From Methanocella sp. (GTDB lineage: Archaea > Halobacteriota > Methanocellia > Methanocellales > Methanocellaceae), in the NCBI RefSeq assembly GCF_035506375.1, contig NZ_DATJPM010000069.1, positions 1 through 32,159 of the forward strand: a stretch of DNA of 32,159 bases. Reading direction: 5' to 3'. The first letter of the stretch is position 1, and each line of letters begins with the position of its first letter. The position numbers and the translations under genes are program-made. The notes below the pieces were generated by a model. It was not told where the DNA came from. It saw only the letters and a list, made by a program, of their open reading frames with translations, and did no database searches. Shown here piece by piece: positions 13,723-21,292 of the stretch.

Positions 13723-14104
13723 GGCGAACCCCTCATGCGCTTATATATAAGTGAGGAATTCGCGGAGATTCATATAAATATTTTTCCTAAATAGTGCCGG
13801 TTATCGGCATTGTTGATGGAATATTACAGAAATACGAACATGATGAGGTTGTGTACAAAAAATAACATGTGTAAACGTCCTCTATATGCCAATGCCCGCC
13901 CAAGAACCATTTGCGCGAGGACGCATGAGAGAGTGAATGAATACGACAAAGAACATGCTGCCAGGAAATCCGTCCCTTGAGACCCATGTGGTTTCTCGTT
14001 ATAGGACAGTTGATCCTGATCGGCTTCCTGTCAGGCGGATCGTATTCACGTTGCGTTTCATGAGATCGGGTGCCTGCGCTGAAAATTGTAGGAGATCGTA
14101 AATA
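13723..14104. other. intergenic region, no convincing gene
   Basis: Contains the promoter of the ribbon-helix-helix gene at its left end. A 55-codon + frame (13937-14101) ends 3 bp before the next gene but lacks a Shine-Dalgarno and family resemblance. Another + stretch near 13800-13868 (IVDGILQKYEHDEVVYKK, stop) could be a decayed gene end. No repeats seen. Confidence 0.4.
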
Positions 14105-14935
14105 ATGGAGAAAATGTTAGTTGTCGCCTTTGAAAGCGAACAAAAAGCGTATGAGGGAGTCAATGCTCTTTCGCAACTCGACAGTGAAGGGAGCATTACC
14201 GTTCATGCGGTGTCGGTAATCAAGAAGAACGATGAAGGGAAGACGGTTGTATTGAAAACCAACCCGGAGTTTCCCATTGGCACTCTTGGAGGCACGTCGA
14301 TCGGCAGCCTTATCGGGCTTCTCGGAGGCCCATACGGCGTAATCGTCGGTGCAGCATCGGGTTCGTTAGTGGGTTTAACCGCTGACTTGTACGTATCCGG
14401 AGTCGATGGAGAATTCGTGGATGACGTCTCTAAGGATCTTAAACCGGGCGCATACGCCGTGGTTGCTGATATCAGCGAGGAGTGGATAACTCCCCTGGAC
14501 GTCCAGATGGAAAAGATCGGTGGCAAGGTGTTCCGCTCAGCGAAGAAGGATGTGGAAACCGAGCAGATAAACCGCGACATAGCAGCGATGGATAAGGAGA
14601 TTAAACAGCTGGAAATGGAAGCGAGCAAGGCTCCAGGCGAAATGAAAGCGAAGCTTCAGGCAAAAATTGATAACCTGAAAGAAAAGCGACAGAAAAAAGT
14701 AGAGCAGGCGAATAAGCGTTTCGAACAAATGGAAAAGGAACACAACGCCAAAGTGCAGGCTCTGGAGGAGAGATCGGCAAAGGCTCGCGGCGAGACGAAG
14801 GCTGCCATAGATGCTCGGATTGCCGAAATTAACGAGGGTCATCAGCGGACTGTGGCAAAGCGGAAGAACATGGAAGCTGAATTGGAGAAAAAAGCCGATA
14901 AGCTGGTGGCGAAGGCGAAGATCCTGAAGAATTAA
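14105..14935 (+). CDS. DUF1269 membrane-associated protein with coiled coil
   Basis: 276 residues. The first 145 form a DUF1269-type domain: KMLVVAFESEQKAYEGVNAL, VIKKNDEGKTVVLKT, then a glycine-rich amphipathic segment (GTLGGTSIGSLIGLLGGPYG and VGAASGSLVGLTADLYVSG) resembling glycine-zipper membrane inserts, then GAYAVVADISEEWITPLDVQMEKIGGKVFR. From about residue 150 to the end it is a long Lys/Glu/Ala coiled coil with heptad-like KAKLQAKIDNLKEK and MEAELEKKADKLVAK, longer than the usual family tail. Function is unknown; related proteins are often stress-linked. Slightly lower GC and different codon use than pheA suggest it came with the rearranged segment. Confidence 0.85.
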   Translation: MEKMLVVAFESEQKAYEGVNALSQLDSEGSITVHAVSVIKKNDEGKTVVLKTNPEFPIGTLGGTSIGSLIGLLGGPYGVIVGAASGSLVGLTADLYVSGVDGEFVDDVSKDLKPGAYAVVADISEEWITPLDVQMEKIGGKVFRSAKKDVETEQINRDIAAMDKEIKQLEMEASKAPGEMKAKLQAKIDNLKEKRQKKVEQANKRFEQMEKEHNAKVQALEERSAKARGETKAAIDARIAEINEGHQRTVAKRKNMEAELEKKADKLVAKAKILKN

Positions 14936-14958
14936 TCGTATACTCCCATGGGATCCGA

Positions 14959-14994
14959 GAAGGCGTAATGCCTTCCCGGTCCTGGCGGGACCGT
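14959..14994 (+). terminator. two small hairpins after the DUF1269 gene
   Basis: GAAGGC/GCCTTC (14959-14975) and CGGTCC/GGACCG (14978-14994) lie 25-60 nt past the stop, right where the pheA-like remnant begins. They may terminate transcription from either side; no clear T-run. Confidence 0.35.
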
Positions 14995-14995
14995 T

Positions 14996-15242
14996 GTCGG
15001 ATGGGCAATATTTCCTCGCCGACGATGGGCGAGCTTATCTCAAGCTGTGCGTCCATGACCACGCCGACCGTGCCCTCGACCGAGTTCTCGATGGGCACGA
15101 TGCTCTCGGCGCAGGAGCCGTCGTCCACGGCACGGGCAACACACTCCATGTCATCCATGAAGATAAGCTTCGCTCCTGGAGACCATTTTTTCGCCGCCAT
15201 TTCCGAGAACGTGCCTTCGGGGCCCAGTAAGCCGAGTTTCAT
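14996..15242 (-). pseudogene. truncated second copy of pheA 5' end
   Basis: From ATG 15242 (again preceded by TTG) the frame reads MKLGLLGPEGTFSEMAAKKWSP and continues with VPIENSVEGTVGVVMDAQLEISSPIVGEEI. It is colinear with the first 80 residues of pheA, with scattered silent and a few amino-acid changes. Homology stops near 14996; the frame then continues as unrelated sequence to 14829, antisense to the DUF1269 gene. The TRF and ACT regions are missing, so it cannot be an active dehydratase. DNA differences are clearly more than a recent copy would have, so it is an old duplication or a remnant of a replaced allele. Confidence 0.8.
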
Positions 15243-15374
15243 CAAAATATAGATTGGATGAGGCTTATATTTAAAAATAATTGTTGTGTTCTATTTTTCG
15301 ATTTTTAACACATAGCACTCATTTTGAATTTTAGAGCAGTGGGCTAACTCAACATTAAATAATATAAAAAGTGG

Positions 15375-15923
15375 TCATGTCTCCGACTTCGGGCCCGGCG
15401 CCCGGGACTGCAAAACATTCTTTGAGCACTCTTCGTACTCGCGGCAGACCCGCGCATACTCCGTGTCCATAAAAGCCTTCAGTTTCGTTAATGCCATCAG
15501 CCTCTGGCCGGGTTCGAGATTGTTCATAAGCACCTTCCCCTTCTTGGTCAGCAGAATGGTGAGATGGTCGGGGTTTACGCGTTCCGCTTCCAGCAGGGAG
15601 GAAATGAAGGCGTTTATGAACGACTCGAAATCCCTCTCGCTCTCCTCTAAGAGCGCTACTCCTTCCTCCGATATTTGATATACCCGTCGTGCCCTTTCCC
15701 CGTCCTTCTCCTCCCAGGACCTGATGAATCCGTCCGCCTCAAGGCTGTTCAGGAGCTTGTAGATGGCCGAGTGGGATGGTTTCCAGTGGCCTTGAGTGTG
15801 GCGCTCGATGTCCTGCATGAGCATGTACCCGTGCTTGGGCGTTGTGCGGAGAAGCATCAGCACGAAGTAGTTCAGGCTGGCTCTGCTGGAGTTCTCGAAG
15901 AACGTGGGTACGGCCACAGACAT
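15375..15923 (-). CDS. PadR family transcriptional regulator, copy 1
   Basis: 182 residues from ATG 15923 (MSVAVPTFFENSSRASLNYF). The upstream in-frame extension runs through the promoter, so I reject it. A TATA element (AAATATAAAT, near 15948) predicts a leaderless mRNA starting at about the ATG. The PadR winged helix covers residues about 12-95: LNYFVLMLLRTTPKHGYMLMQDI, then WKPSHSAIYKLLNSLEADGFI, with wing GERARRVYQISEEG. A C-terminal helical part provides dimerisation. About 65% similar to the second PadR 1.1 kb away. A dyad just upstream of TATA suggests autoregulation. It follows UbiA by 109 bp and has its own promoter. Confidence 0.9.
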   Translation of the reverse strand: MSVAVPTFFENSSRASLNYFVLMLLRTTPKHGYMLMQDIERHTQGHWKPSHSAIYKLLNSLEADGFIRSWEEKDGERARRVYQISEEGVALLEESERDFESFINAFISSLLEAERVNPDHLTILLTKKGKVLMNNLEPGQRLMALTKLKAFMDTEYARVCREYEECSKNVLQSRAPGPKSET

Positions 15924-15965
15924 AATCCTGAATATATATTCCGCTGATTTATATTTTAGCAGCAC

Positions 15966-15982
15966 ATGTTTTGGAAAAACAT
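15966..15982 (-). promoter_or_regulatory. candidate PadR operator, copy 1
   Basis: ATGTTTT-GGA-AAAACAT, a perfect 7-bp dyad containing ATGT-N9-ACAT, similar to the ATGT/ACAT dyads of known PadR operators. It lies directly upstream of the TATA box of PadR copy 1. Confidence 0.6.
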
Positions 15983-16031
15983 ATTGCACAGGATTTTTTT
16001 CACAAGTCAGGGGGTGACTATCATGAGGTTA

Positions 16032-16955
16032 TTATCCGTGGATGAGCGTCCTGCCCAGGAGGAGCACGAGGGGCCAGAGGATGAATTCGGCATCAGCAAG
16101 CGTATACGATATCTTCCGAAGGCTTTGGCCGTCCGCGAATTTTGCTTTTCTCAGGTAGTAGAGATCATAAAAGTAAAAGCCGAGCAGCGAAAGTCCGAAT
16201 ACCGGTATGATGCCCAGATAAACGCCGGCGACTAGAGGTATGAAAGAAAATATGTTCAGCGCATTTAAAAATTTATAAGTTTTCTCCCGGCCCAGGAGCA
16301 CGGGCAGCGTCTTCAGCCCCCGGGCACCATCGCTCTCGATGTCCTTGATGTCGAAAAAAGTCACGTTGATGATCCCCCTTAAGAAGATAAATAAGAACAT
16401 CAGGACCGAGAAAACGTCCCACGAGATGGAATAGTGAAAGTTGAAGATGAACGTCCCCGCCAGCGCCCAGACGGCCGCGATGTAGATGCCTTTAAATCCC
16501 GGGACCTGCCTCGTGAGGTCCTTAAAGACGATGGTATACAGTATACCGCAGGACAGAAGGATCAGGACGAAGACGGTGAGGACATAGTTCCCGTAAAGGA
16601 GCAGCAGCATTATCAGCAGAGACATGTAGAGCCCGAAAAGCGCCGGGTAGAGCCGTACCTTTTTACGTAAATGCTCTGCCCTTTCGGGATTCGTAGCCAT
16701 GTCCTTTTCCAGCTCTTCATAATAGTTATAGCTATAGACGATCAGCGGGATCAGGTATGCGATAAAAAGCACCTGCCAGCCGATAGCCGAATTCAGCAGC
16801 AGGGACACGGACAGGACGAAGGCCGGGCAGCCCAGCGAGGTCAGGTAGCCGCCATAGACGAACTCGTCCTTTAGCTGGAATAACAGGTACAGGCATCGGG
16901 ATAACAGGCTTTCGATGCGGGCATATACACTGACTGTTGTATTTACCTGTTCCAC
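16032..16955 (-). CDS. UbiA family prenyltransferase
   Basis: A 307-residue membrane protein of the UbiA superfamily, which transfers prenyl groups to aromatic or other acceptors. Start is GTG 16955 with GGGGGGT upstream. About eight to nine hydrophobic helices are visible. The second Asp-rich motif is intact: DIKDIESDGARG (Asp202, Asp205, Asp209). The first is variant: N77-Y-Y-E-E-L-E-K-D85 instead of NDxxDxxxD, so metal binding there may differ. Acceptor and product (for example a quinone or lipid) are unknown. It lies 47 bp downstream of PadR copy 2, likely one transcription unit under that regulator, and is followed by the paralogous PadR copy 1. Confidence 0.87.
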   Translation of the reverse strand: MEQVNTTVSVYARIESLLSRCLYLLFQLKDEFVYGGYLTSLGCPAFVLSVSLLLNSAIGWQVLFIAYLIPLIVYSYNYYEELEKDMATNPERAEHLRKKVRLYPALFGLYMSLLIMLLLLYGNYVLTVFVLILLSCGILYTIVFKDLTRQVPGFKGIYIAAVWALAGTFIFNFHYSISWDVFSVLMFLFIFLRGIINVTFFDIKDIESDGARGLKTLPVLLGREKTYKFLNALNIFSFIPLVAGVYLGIIPVFGLSLLGFYFYDLYYLRKAKFADGQSLRKISYTLADAEFILWPLVLLLGRTLIHG

Positions 16956-17002
16956 CCTGTTACCCCCCGACGAACGTTAAGATCTTTAATTAAGGTTTTT
17001 CA

Positions 17003-17521
17003 TCAATTAGCGTATTCTTTTAAGTCTTTAAGCTCGTTATCGATGCGAATCGCTTCGCTGTCCACGAAGGCTTTTAGCCTGGCCAGGACCCGGTATCGCC
17101 GGTGAGGCTCGAAGCACTTTGTTATCTCCTTGCCCTTTTCCGTGAGCAGTGTCGTGATATGGTCCTGCTTGATGTCCTCTTTTGCCTCGAGGAGCGACGA
17201 TATGAAGGCGTTCATATAGAACTCGAACTCTTTTTCACTTTCGTCGATCAGCTTTTCGCCGTTCTCGGTGATCTTGTAGACCCTCCGCCCCCTTTCCCCG
17301 TCCTTCTCCTCCCAGGACGTGATATAGCCAGCCTCCTCCAGGTTGTTCAGGAGCTTATAGATGGCCGAGTGGGATGGTTTCCAGCCGCCTTCCGTATGGC
17401 GCTCGATGTCCTGCATGAGCATGTAACCGTGCTTGGGAGAACTCTTGAGTAGCATGAGAACGAGATAGTTTAAGCTTGCCCTGGTAGGGTTTTCGAAGAA
17501 TGCGGCCGTATCTTTGGACAT
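17003..17521 (-). CDS. PadR family transcriptional regulator, copy 2
   Basis: 172 residues, MSKDTAAFFENPTRASLNYLVLML. Winged helix at about 12-95, with the same HGYMLMQDIERHT..WKPSHSAIYKLLNNLEEAGYI as copy 1, and wing RGRRVYKITENGEK. The C-terminal region ends in LARLKAFVDSEAIRI. The TATA element (AATTATATAATATATT, about 17541-17557) predicts a leaderless mRNA. It precedes UbiA in the same direction with a 47-bp gap, so it probably controls UbiA and itself. It and copy 1 share about 55 bp of upstream DNA, showing they arose by duplication including the control region. Confidence 0.9.
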   Translation of the reverse strand: MSKDTAAFFENPTRASLNYLVLMLLKSSPKHGYMLMQDIERHTEGGWKPSHSAIYKLLNNLEEAGYITSWEEKDGERGRRVYKITENGEKLIDESEKEFEFYMNAFISSLLEAKEDIKQDHITTLLTEKGKEITKCFEPHRRYRVLARLKAFVDSEAIRIDNELKDLKEYAN

Positions 17522-17564
17522 GATAAGATATTATTATCGAATATATTATATAATTTAGCTGTAC

Positions 17565-17581
17565 ATGTTTTAAAAAATCAT
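17565..17581 (-). promoter_or_regulatory. candidate PadR operator, copy 2
   Basis: ATGTTTT-AAA-AAATCAT, a slightly imperfect version of the dyad upstream of PadR copy 1, at the same place relative to the TATA box. The flanks TAGCnGnAC and GATTTTTTTCACA are also shared between the two. Confidence 0.55.
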
Positions 17582-17636
17582 ATAATGAGGGATTTTTTTC
17601 ACAGGTTTTGCTTTTTCGGCCCCTGAATACTGCTTT

Positions 17637-18209
17637 TTACCGGTAGTTCCTGAACGGGTCCGGCACCAGGCTGACCACCATGCTGCCGGCTTTATAGTAC
17701 CGCGCCTGGCCGACGGGGCCGCCCTTGCTCGTGTAAATGTCGTACATGTACGGGTCCATTGCGGCCGTGATGTCCCTCTGCTCGACCTTGCCCCCTTCCT
17801 TGCTATATTCGTCTACATTATCGATATACACGGCTTTTGCGGCTTCGTCGAACCAGACGTGGGGCTGCTGCCCGGACAGGTGCGTGAATATACGGCCATA
17901 AGCTTTGACGACGTCCGGCTTTTGTTCCTGTATGGTCTTCGTCGGGGCCTCCGCATATTTTGGCACCGGCTTACCGCCTTTCGAGGCCTCTTCGAACTGC
18001 TTGCGCTGCTCCTTCATCCGGTCGATGACGTCGCCCACCATACCATAATCCGACGGCTTGCCTTTCCCCCCGGCCTCTCGCTCCCTGGCCTCCTTAATTT
18101 TCGCCTCGTTCTCTCTTCTGGCCTTTTCCAAATCGGCCTGCTGCTGCTCGGCCGAATATCGTTTTTTCTGATCCTTGATGGTATTGATGAAATCGTCCAG
18201 TATCCCCAT
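17637..18209 (-). CDS. hypothetical protein with N-terminal coiled coil
   Basis: 190 residues, soluble, no family recognised. MGILDDFINTIKDQKKRYSAEQQQ starts a charged coiled coil to about residue 90 (ADLEKARRENEAKIKEAREREAGG; VIDRMKEQRKQFEEA). After a Pro/Lys linker, a compact C-terminal domain follows: VVKAYGRIFTHLSGQQPHVWFDEAAKAVYIDNVDEYS, ending with GSMVVSLVPDPFRNYR. There are no cysteines and no signal peptide. A small dyad CCTGT/ACAGG (18210-18226) sits directly before the ATG. It is divergent from the aroA' operon with a 186-bp shared control region. Confidence 0.8.
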   Translation of the reverse strand: MGILDDFINTIKDQKKRYSAEQQQADLEKARRENEAKIKEAREREAGGKGKPSDYGMVGDVIDRMKEQRKQFEEASKGGKPVPKYAEAPTKTIQEQKPDVVKAYGRIFTHLSGQQPHVWFDEAAKAVYIDNVDEYSKEGGKVEQRDITAAMDPYMYDIYTSKGGPVGQARYYKAGSMVVSLVPDPFRNYR

Positions 18210-18344
18210 ATCCTGTCACAAAACAGGGAAAGTCGTGTCCCGATTTAATCATAACACAAAATAATGCCGAAGCGGATAGGCGAGCCGTTATCCCGTAAAA
18301 TCAAGCGTATTATGCAGAATATGATGCATATCGGGAGCGATACC

Positions 18345-18384
18345 TTTATAATATTTAGTGTGCTACTATGGCACATAGTAGCAC
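18345..18384 (+). promoter_or_regulatory. aroA' promoter with perfect 11-bp dyad
   Basis: The TATA box TTTATAATAT (18345-18354) is followed by GTGCTACTATG-GCA-CATAGTAGCAC (18360-18384), a perfect 11-bp inverted repeat that covers the expected transcription start. Likely operator of a dimeric repressor sensing aromatic amino acids; a 5' leader hairpin is the alternative. Confidence 0.65.
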
Positions 18385-18395
18385 GGTGTCGTTAT

Positions 18396-19193
18396 ATGAT
18401 GACAATTGGTAAGCGCATCCGCTTCGAGCGGATAAAGGATAGAAAAAGCGGGAATAGCCTCATCATCCCTGTGGACCATGGCATTTCCATTGGTCCGGTA
18501 AAAGGAATTACCGACCTGGCGGATACTGTGGAGAAAGTGGCGGAAGGCGGAGCGAACGCCGTCCTGATGCAGAAGGGCATGGTGCCCCACGGCCACCGGG
18601 GCTATGGCCGCGACATCGGCCTCATCGTGCACATGAGCGCCTCCACGTCCCTGGCGCCCGACCCCAACAATAAGGTGCAGGTCTGCACGGTCGAGGAGTG
18701 CATGAAGATGGGCGCCGACGCGGTGAGCGTCCACATCAACGTCGGCAGCGACACGGAGAGCGACCAGCTTAAAATTCTCGGCAAGACCTCCGAGCGCTGT
18801 GCCTTCTGGGGGATCCCGCTGATCGCCATGATGTACCCGCGGGGAGCGGCGATTAAGAACCCGCACGACCCCGTCGTGGTCGCCCACGCGGCCCGCGCGG
18901 GAGCCGAGCTGGGCGCCGACGTTATCAAGACCAACTACACCGGTAACCCGGACACGTTCAAGGACGTCGTGAAGGGCTGCCCGGTGCCAATTATCATCGC
19001 CGGCGGCCCGAAGATGGGCTCGGATATCGAATTGCTGCAGATGATCGAGGAGGCCATAGGCGCAGGCGCAAAAGGGGCCGCGATCGGCAGAAACGTATTT
19101 CAGCACGAATCCCCAACCAGTATAACAAGGGCTATCTCCCGCGTCGTCCACGAAGGCTGGACCGCGGAGGACGCCTTTAAGGAGATGCGATGA
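18396..19193 (+). CDS. aroA': 2-amino-3,7-dideoxy-D-threo-hept-6-ulosonate synthase
   Basis: First enzyme of the archaeal route to 3-dehydroquinate. It joins L-aspartate semialdehyde and a 6-deoxy-5-ketofructose phosphate to make ADH, replacing DAHP synthase. I start at ATG 18396 (MMTIGKRIRFERIKD, 265 residues), downstream of the promoter; a longer frame from 18264 would cover it. This is a class I aldolase-like TIM barrel: IIPVDHGISIGPVKG (catalytic Asp), DAVSVHINVGSD, MMYPRG (Tyr), and the Schiff-base Lys in DVIKTNYTGN, with phosphate-binding IIAGGPKMGS and AIGRNVFQ. It overlaps the next gene by 4 bp. The dyad over the start site suggests repression. Confidence 0.95.
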   Translation: MMTIGKRIRFERIKDRKSGNSLIIPVDHGISIGPVKGITDLADTVEKVAEGGANAVLMQKGMVPHGHRGYGRDIGLIVHMSASTSLAPDPNNKVQVCTVEECMKMGADAVSVHINVGSDTESDQLKILGKTSERCAFWGIPLIAMMYPRGAAIKNPHDPVVVAHAARAGAELGADVIKTNYTGNPDTFKDVVKGCPVPIIIAGGPKMGSDIELLQMIEEAIGAGAKGAAIGRNVFQHESPTSITRAISRVVHEGWTAEDAFKEMR

Positions 19194-20311
19194 GTAAGCT
19201 CGTCTGGGTCGATGTTTTCCAGGATCCCTGGAGTAAGGCAAAGGAGGAAATGACTGCCGCGCTGGAATCCGGAGCGGATGCCATACTGGCGAACGCCGAG
19301 TTTTCCGACCGGATCAAGGAGCTGGGCAAGATCAAGGTAGCCGGATTTGGCCCGGGGGCGGATATCCTGACCGTGGGCATCGGCTCGGAGGGCGACGGTA
19401 CCACTCCGTTGCCTAAAAAGCTAACGGACTCGTCGGACCTGGCAAAGGCAAAGGAGCTAAAGGAAAAGGGAAAACCCGTTGCTGCATTCGTAAGCCTTCA
19501 GGGAAAGGAGTATGAAAGGCTTGCGGCACTTCTCGGTAAAGTATGCGATTATCTCGTCATCGAGGGAAAGGACTGGAAGGTCATACCCCTGGAAAATTTG
19601 ATAGCGGAGCTGCAGGGCTCGAGCGTGAAGATCATCGCACGGGCGGAAAGCGCGGAGGAGGCGATGGTCGCGCTGCAGACGCTGGAAAAGGGCGCCGACG
19701 GCATACTCATCCATGCCGAGCCGGCGAAGATAAAAAGTATTGCGAAGATGATGGCCTCAAAGCGGGAGAAGATCCCCATCGTTACAGCCGAAGTCAAGGC
19801 CGTAAAAGAGGCTGGAATGGGAGACCGCGTCTGCATCGATACGTGCTCGCTCATGCGGCCGGGCGAAGGCATGCTCATCGGCAACCAGTCTGGCGGCTTA
19901 TTTTTAGTACAATCGGAAGCTGAGGATAGCCCCTACGTGGCCAGCCGGCCTTTCCGGGTGAACGCCGGCGCCGTGCATGAATACGTGCTTGTCGATGACA
20001 AGACCCGATATTTGTCCGAGCTCAGGAGCGGCGACCCGGCGCTCATCGTCGATAAGGACGGCGACGCGCGGAAGGCGACCATTGGCCGGGTCAAGATCGA
20101 GCGCAGGCCGCTGTTATACGTCGAGGCCGAGATCGACGGCCGGCCCGTCACGGCCATACTCCAGAACGCCGAGACCATCAAGCTGGTAGGCGCGGGCGGA
20201 GCCTCGATCCCCGTTACGAAGCTGAAGCCAGGAGATAAGGTGCTCGTGCGCGTGGAGAGCGCCGGGCGGCACTTCGGCATGAAGATCGATGAGACCATCA
20301 TAGAAAAATAA
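19190..20311 (+). CDS. aroB': 3-dehydroquinate synthase II
   Basis: Second enzyme of the archaeal aromatic pathway. It oxidatively deaminates and cyclises ADH to 3-dehydroquinate with NAD+. 373 residues, usual length. Typical features: N-terminal KLVWVDVFQDPWSKAKEEMTAALESG; VTAEVKAVKEAGMGDRVCIDTCSLM; GEGMLIGNQSGGLFLVQSEA; ASRPFRVNAGAVHEYVL; and C-terminal LKPGDKVLVRVESAGRHFGM. Its start is embedded in the aroA' stop (ATGA, 4-bp overlap), so translation is coupled and the two enzymes are made together. No further gene of the pathway follows; pheA lies 6 kb away on the other strand. Confidence 0.96.
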   Translation: MSKLVWVDVFQDPWSKAKEEMTAALESGADAILANAEFSDRIKELGKIKVAGFGPGADILTVGIGSEGDGTTPLPKKLTDSSDLAKAKELKEKGKPVAAFVSLQGKEYERLAALLGKVCDYLVIEGKDWKVIPLENLIAELQGSSVKIIARAESAEEAMVALQTLEKGADGILIHAEPAKIKSIAKMMASKREKIPIVTAEVKAVKEAGMGDRVCIDTCSLMRPGEGMLIGNQSGGLFLVQSEAEDSPYVASRPFRVNAGAVHEYVLVDDKTRYLSELRSGDPALIVDKDGDARKATIGRVKIERRPLLYVEAEIDGRPVTAILQNAETIKLVGAGGASIPVTKLKPGDKVLVRVESAGRHFGMKIDETIIEK

Positions 20312-20437
20312 TAAACATTATAATCTTATTGCTGCGTTGAATATTGATAGTCATTGTTTAGCAAGTAGTTTTATTTTTATCGTTTGCGTAATAGCCAAAT
20401 TTATCGATAGTTTCCGATTATCTTTTTCAATTTTTAT

Positions 20438-20806
20438 GCTTTGTTGAATATGCCCTTTTAAGTCTCAGAGTGTACGGAGGCACTATTTTTCACCACAAAG
20501 GCACGAAGAGCACGGAGGCCCACAAAGACTTTTTTATAATTAACAGACAAAGAACACAAAGCCGCTTTTTGAACTTATAAGATACGGGATATGAAGGCAC
20601 GATGGTAAAAAGTGCCCTTGTTCATTCCACTGTGTCTTTGTATCCTTCGTGCCCTGACAGCCAATGAACCGGCTTTGTGATTCTTTGTAACTTAATCTAA
20701 AAAAAGACTTTGTGAGCCTCCGTGCTCTTCGTGCCTTTGTGGTGAAAACTAGTATCCTCAGTGCTCTTAAAAAGCTTAAAATACGGGAGTAATTCAACAC
20801 AGCAAT
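20438..20806. repeat. large inverted repeat, MITE-like
   Basis: Left arm about 20438-20567, right arm about 20663-20806. The core TTTTCACCACAAAGGCACGA and the following AGAGCACGGAGGC, ACAAAG and T-run are matched in about 47 of 50 positions by the reverse complement at 20699-20748. The arms extend outward through TTTTAAG to GCTnTGTTGAAT ends. A second pair of similar ends, TTGCTGCGTTGAATA near 20328 and its complement near 20861-20876, encloses the whole. No transposase is inside, so it is a non-autonomous element or a dispersed repeat that has formed a palindrome. Confidence 0.65.
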
Positions 20807-20827
20807 TTTTTTTAAAAATTAATTAGC

Positions 20828-20845
20828 TTAGTAATCGATTACTAA
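20828..20845. repeat. perfect 18-bp palindrome
   Basis: TTAGTAATCGATTACTAA is its own reverse complement. It lies between the two nested right ends of the inverted repeat and could be a protein-binding or recombination site. Confidence 0.5.
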
Positions 20846-21075
20846 TTAACAAAACTTGACTTATTCAATACAGCAAAATAAACTAGATGGTTACCAGTAA
20901 GATATACGAATTTGACGATCTCTATGTATCCTATTCTATATTCCAGATATCGATGAAATCGGTTTTTTTAGTTATTTACAATTTTTAAGGAAAATTAGAC
21001 TGGTTACTAAAAAGACCAAAAACTATTGTTATAATATTGTAATTTCAAAAGAGAAGTGCATAATAAGGTCTGCTA

Positions 21076-21111
21076 ACTATATCCCCTCGCATATAATGGG
21101 GGGGATATAGT
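21076..21111. repeat. perfect 11-bp inverted repeat ACTATATCCCC
   Basis: ACTATATCCCC and GGGGATATAGT with a 14-nt spacer. A close half-copy (TTAACTATATCCCCCC) occurs at 23120-23136 in the next AT-rich spacer, so the sequence is repeated locally. Confidence 0.5.
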
Positions 21112-21292
21112 CATAGCCTCGAAAATGAGGGCTACTTCTAGTTTTATGAAATTAAGTCGTCTGAGCTGATCTTGTCCTGGGGTTTGCTGGTTCATTGTAT
21201 TCGATGCGTTGAATAGGAAGTAAAGGCTAGAATATTAATGCTTTCCACATTAATTATTTATTTTATTAAACCATTTTTACAATGACCCTCGA

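Larger units (their letters stand above)
20312..21292. other. long AT-rich gene-free region with inverted repeats
   Basis: Nearly 1 kb without a credible gene. It holds nested inverted repeats (described separately), a perfect 18-bp palindrome at 20828-20845 and a perfect 11-bp dyad at 21076-21111. The 86-codon minus frame at 20540-20800, with FTTKARRARR, is a translation of the repeat, not a gene. GC falls sharply compared with the aro operon. The right end holds a TATA-like TTATTTTATTAAA about 30-40 bp before the metallopeptidase gene. Confidence 0.6.

Noticed and set aside
13937..14101. 55-codon + strand ORF before the DUF1269 gene
   Set aside because: No Shine-Dalgarno, no recognisable family, unusual composition; kept only as a note.
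18366..19241. 291-codon minus-strand ORF
   Set aside because: Antisense shadow of the aroA' gene.
20540..20800. 86-codon minus-strand ORF with FTTKARRARR
   Set aside because: It is a translation of the inverted dispersed repeat, a well-known source of false genes, with no start signals.
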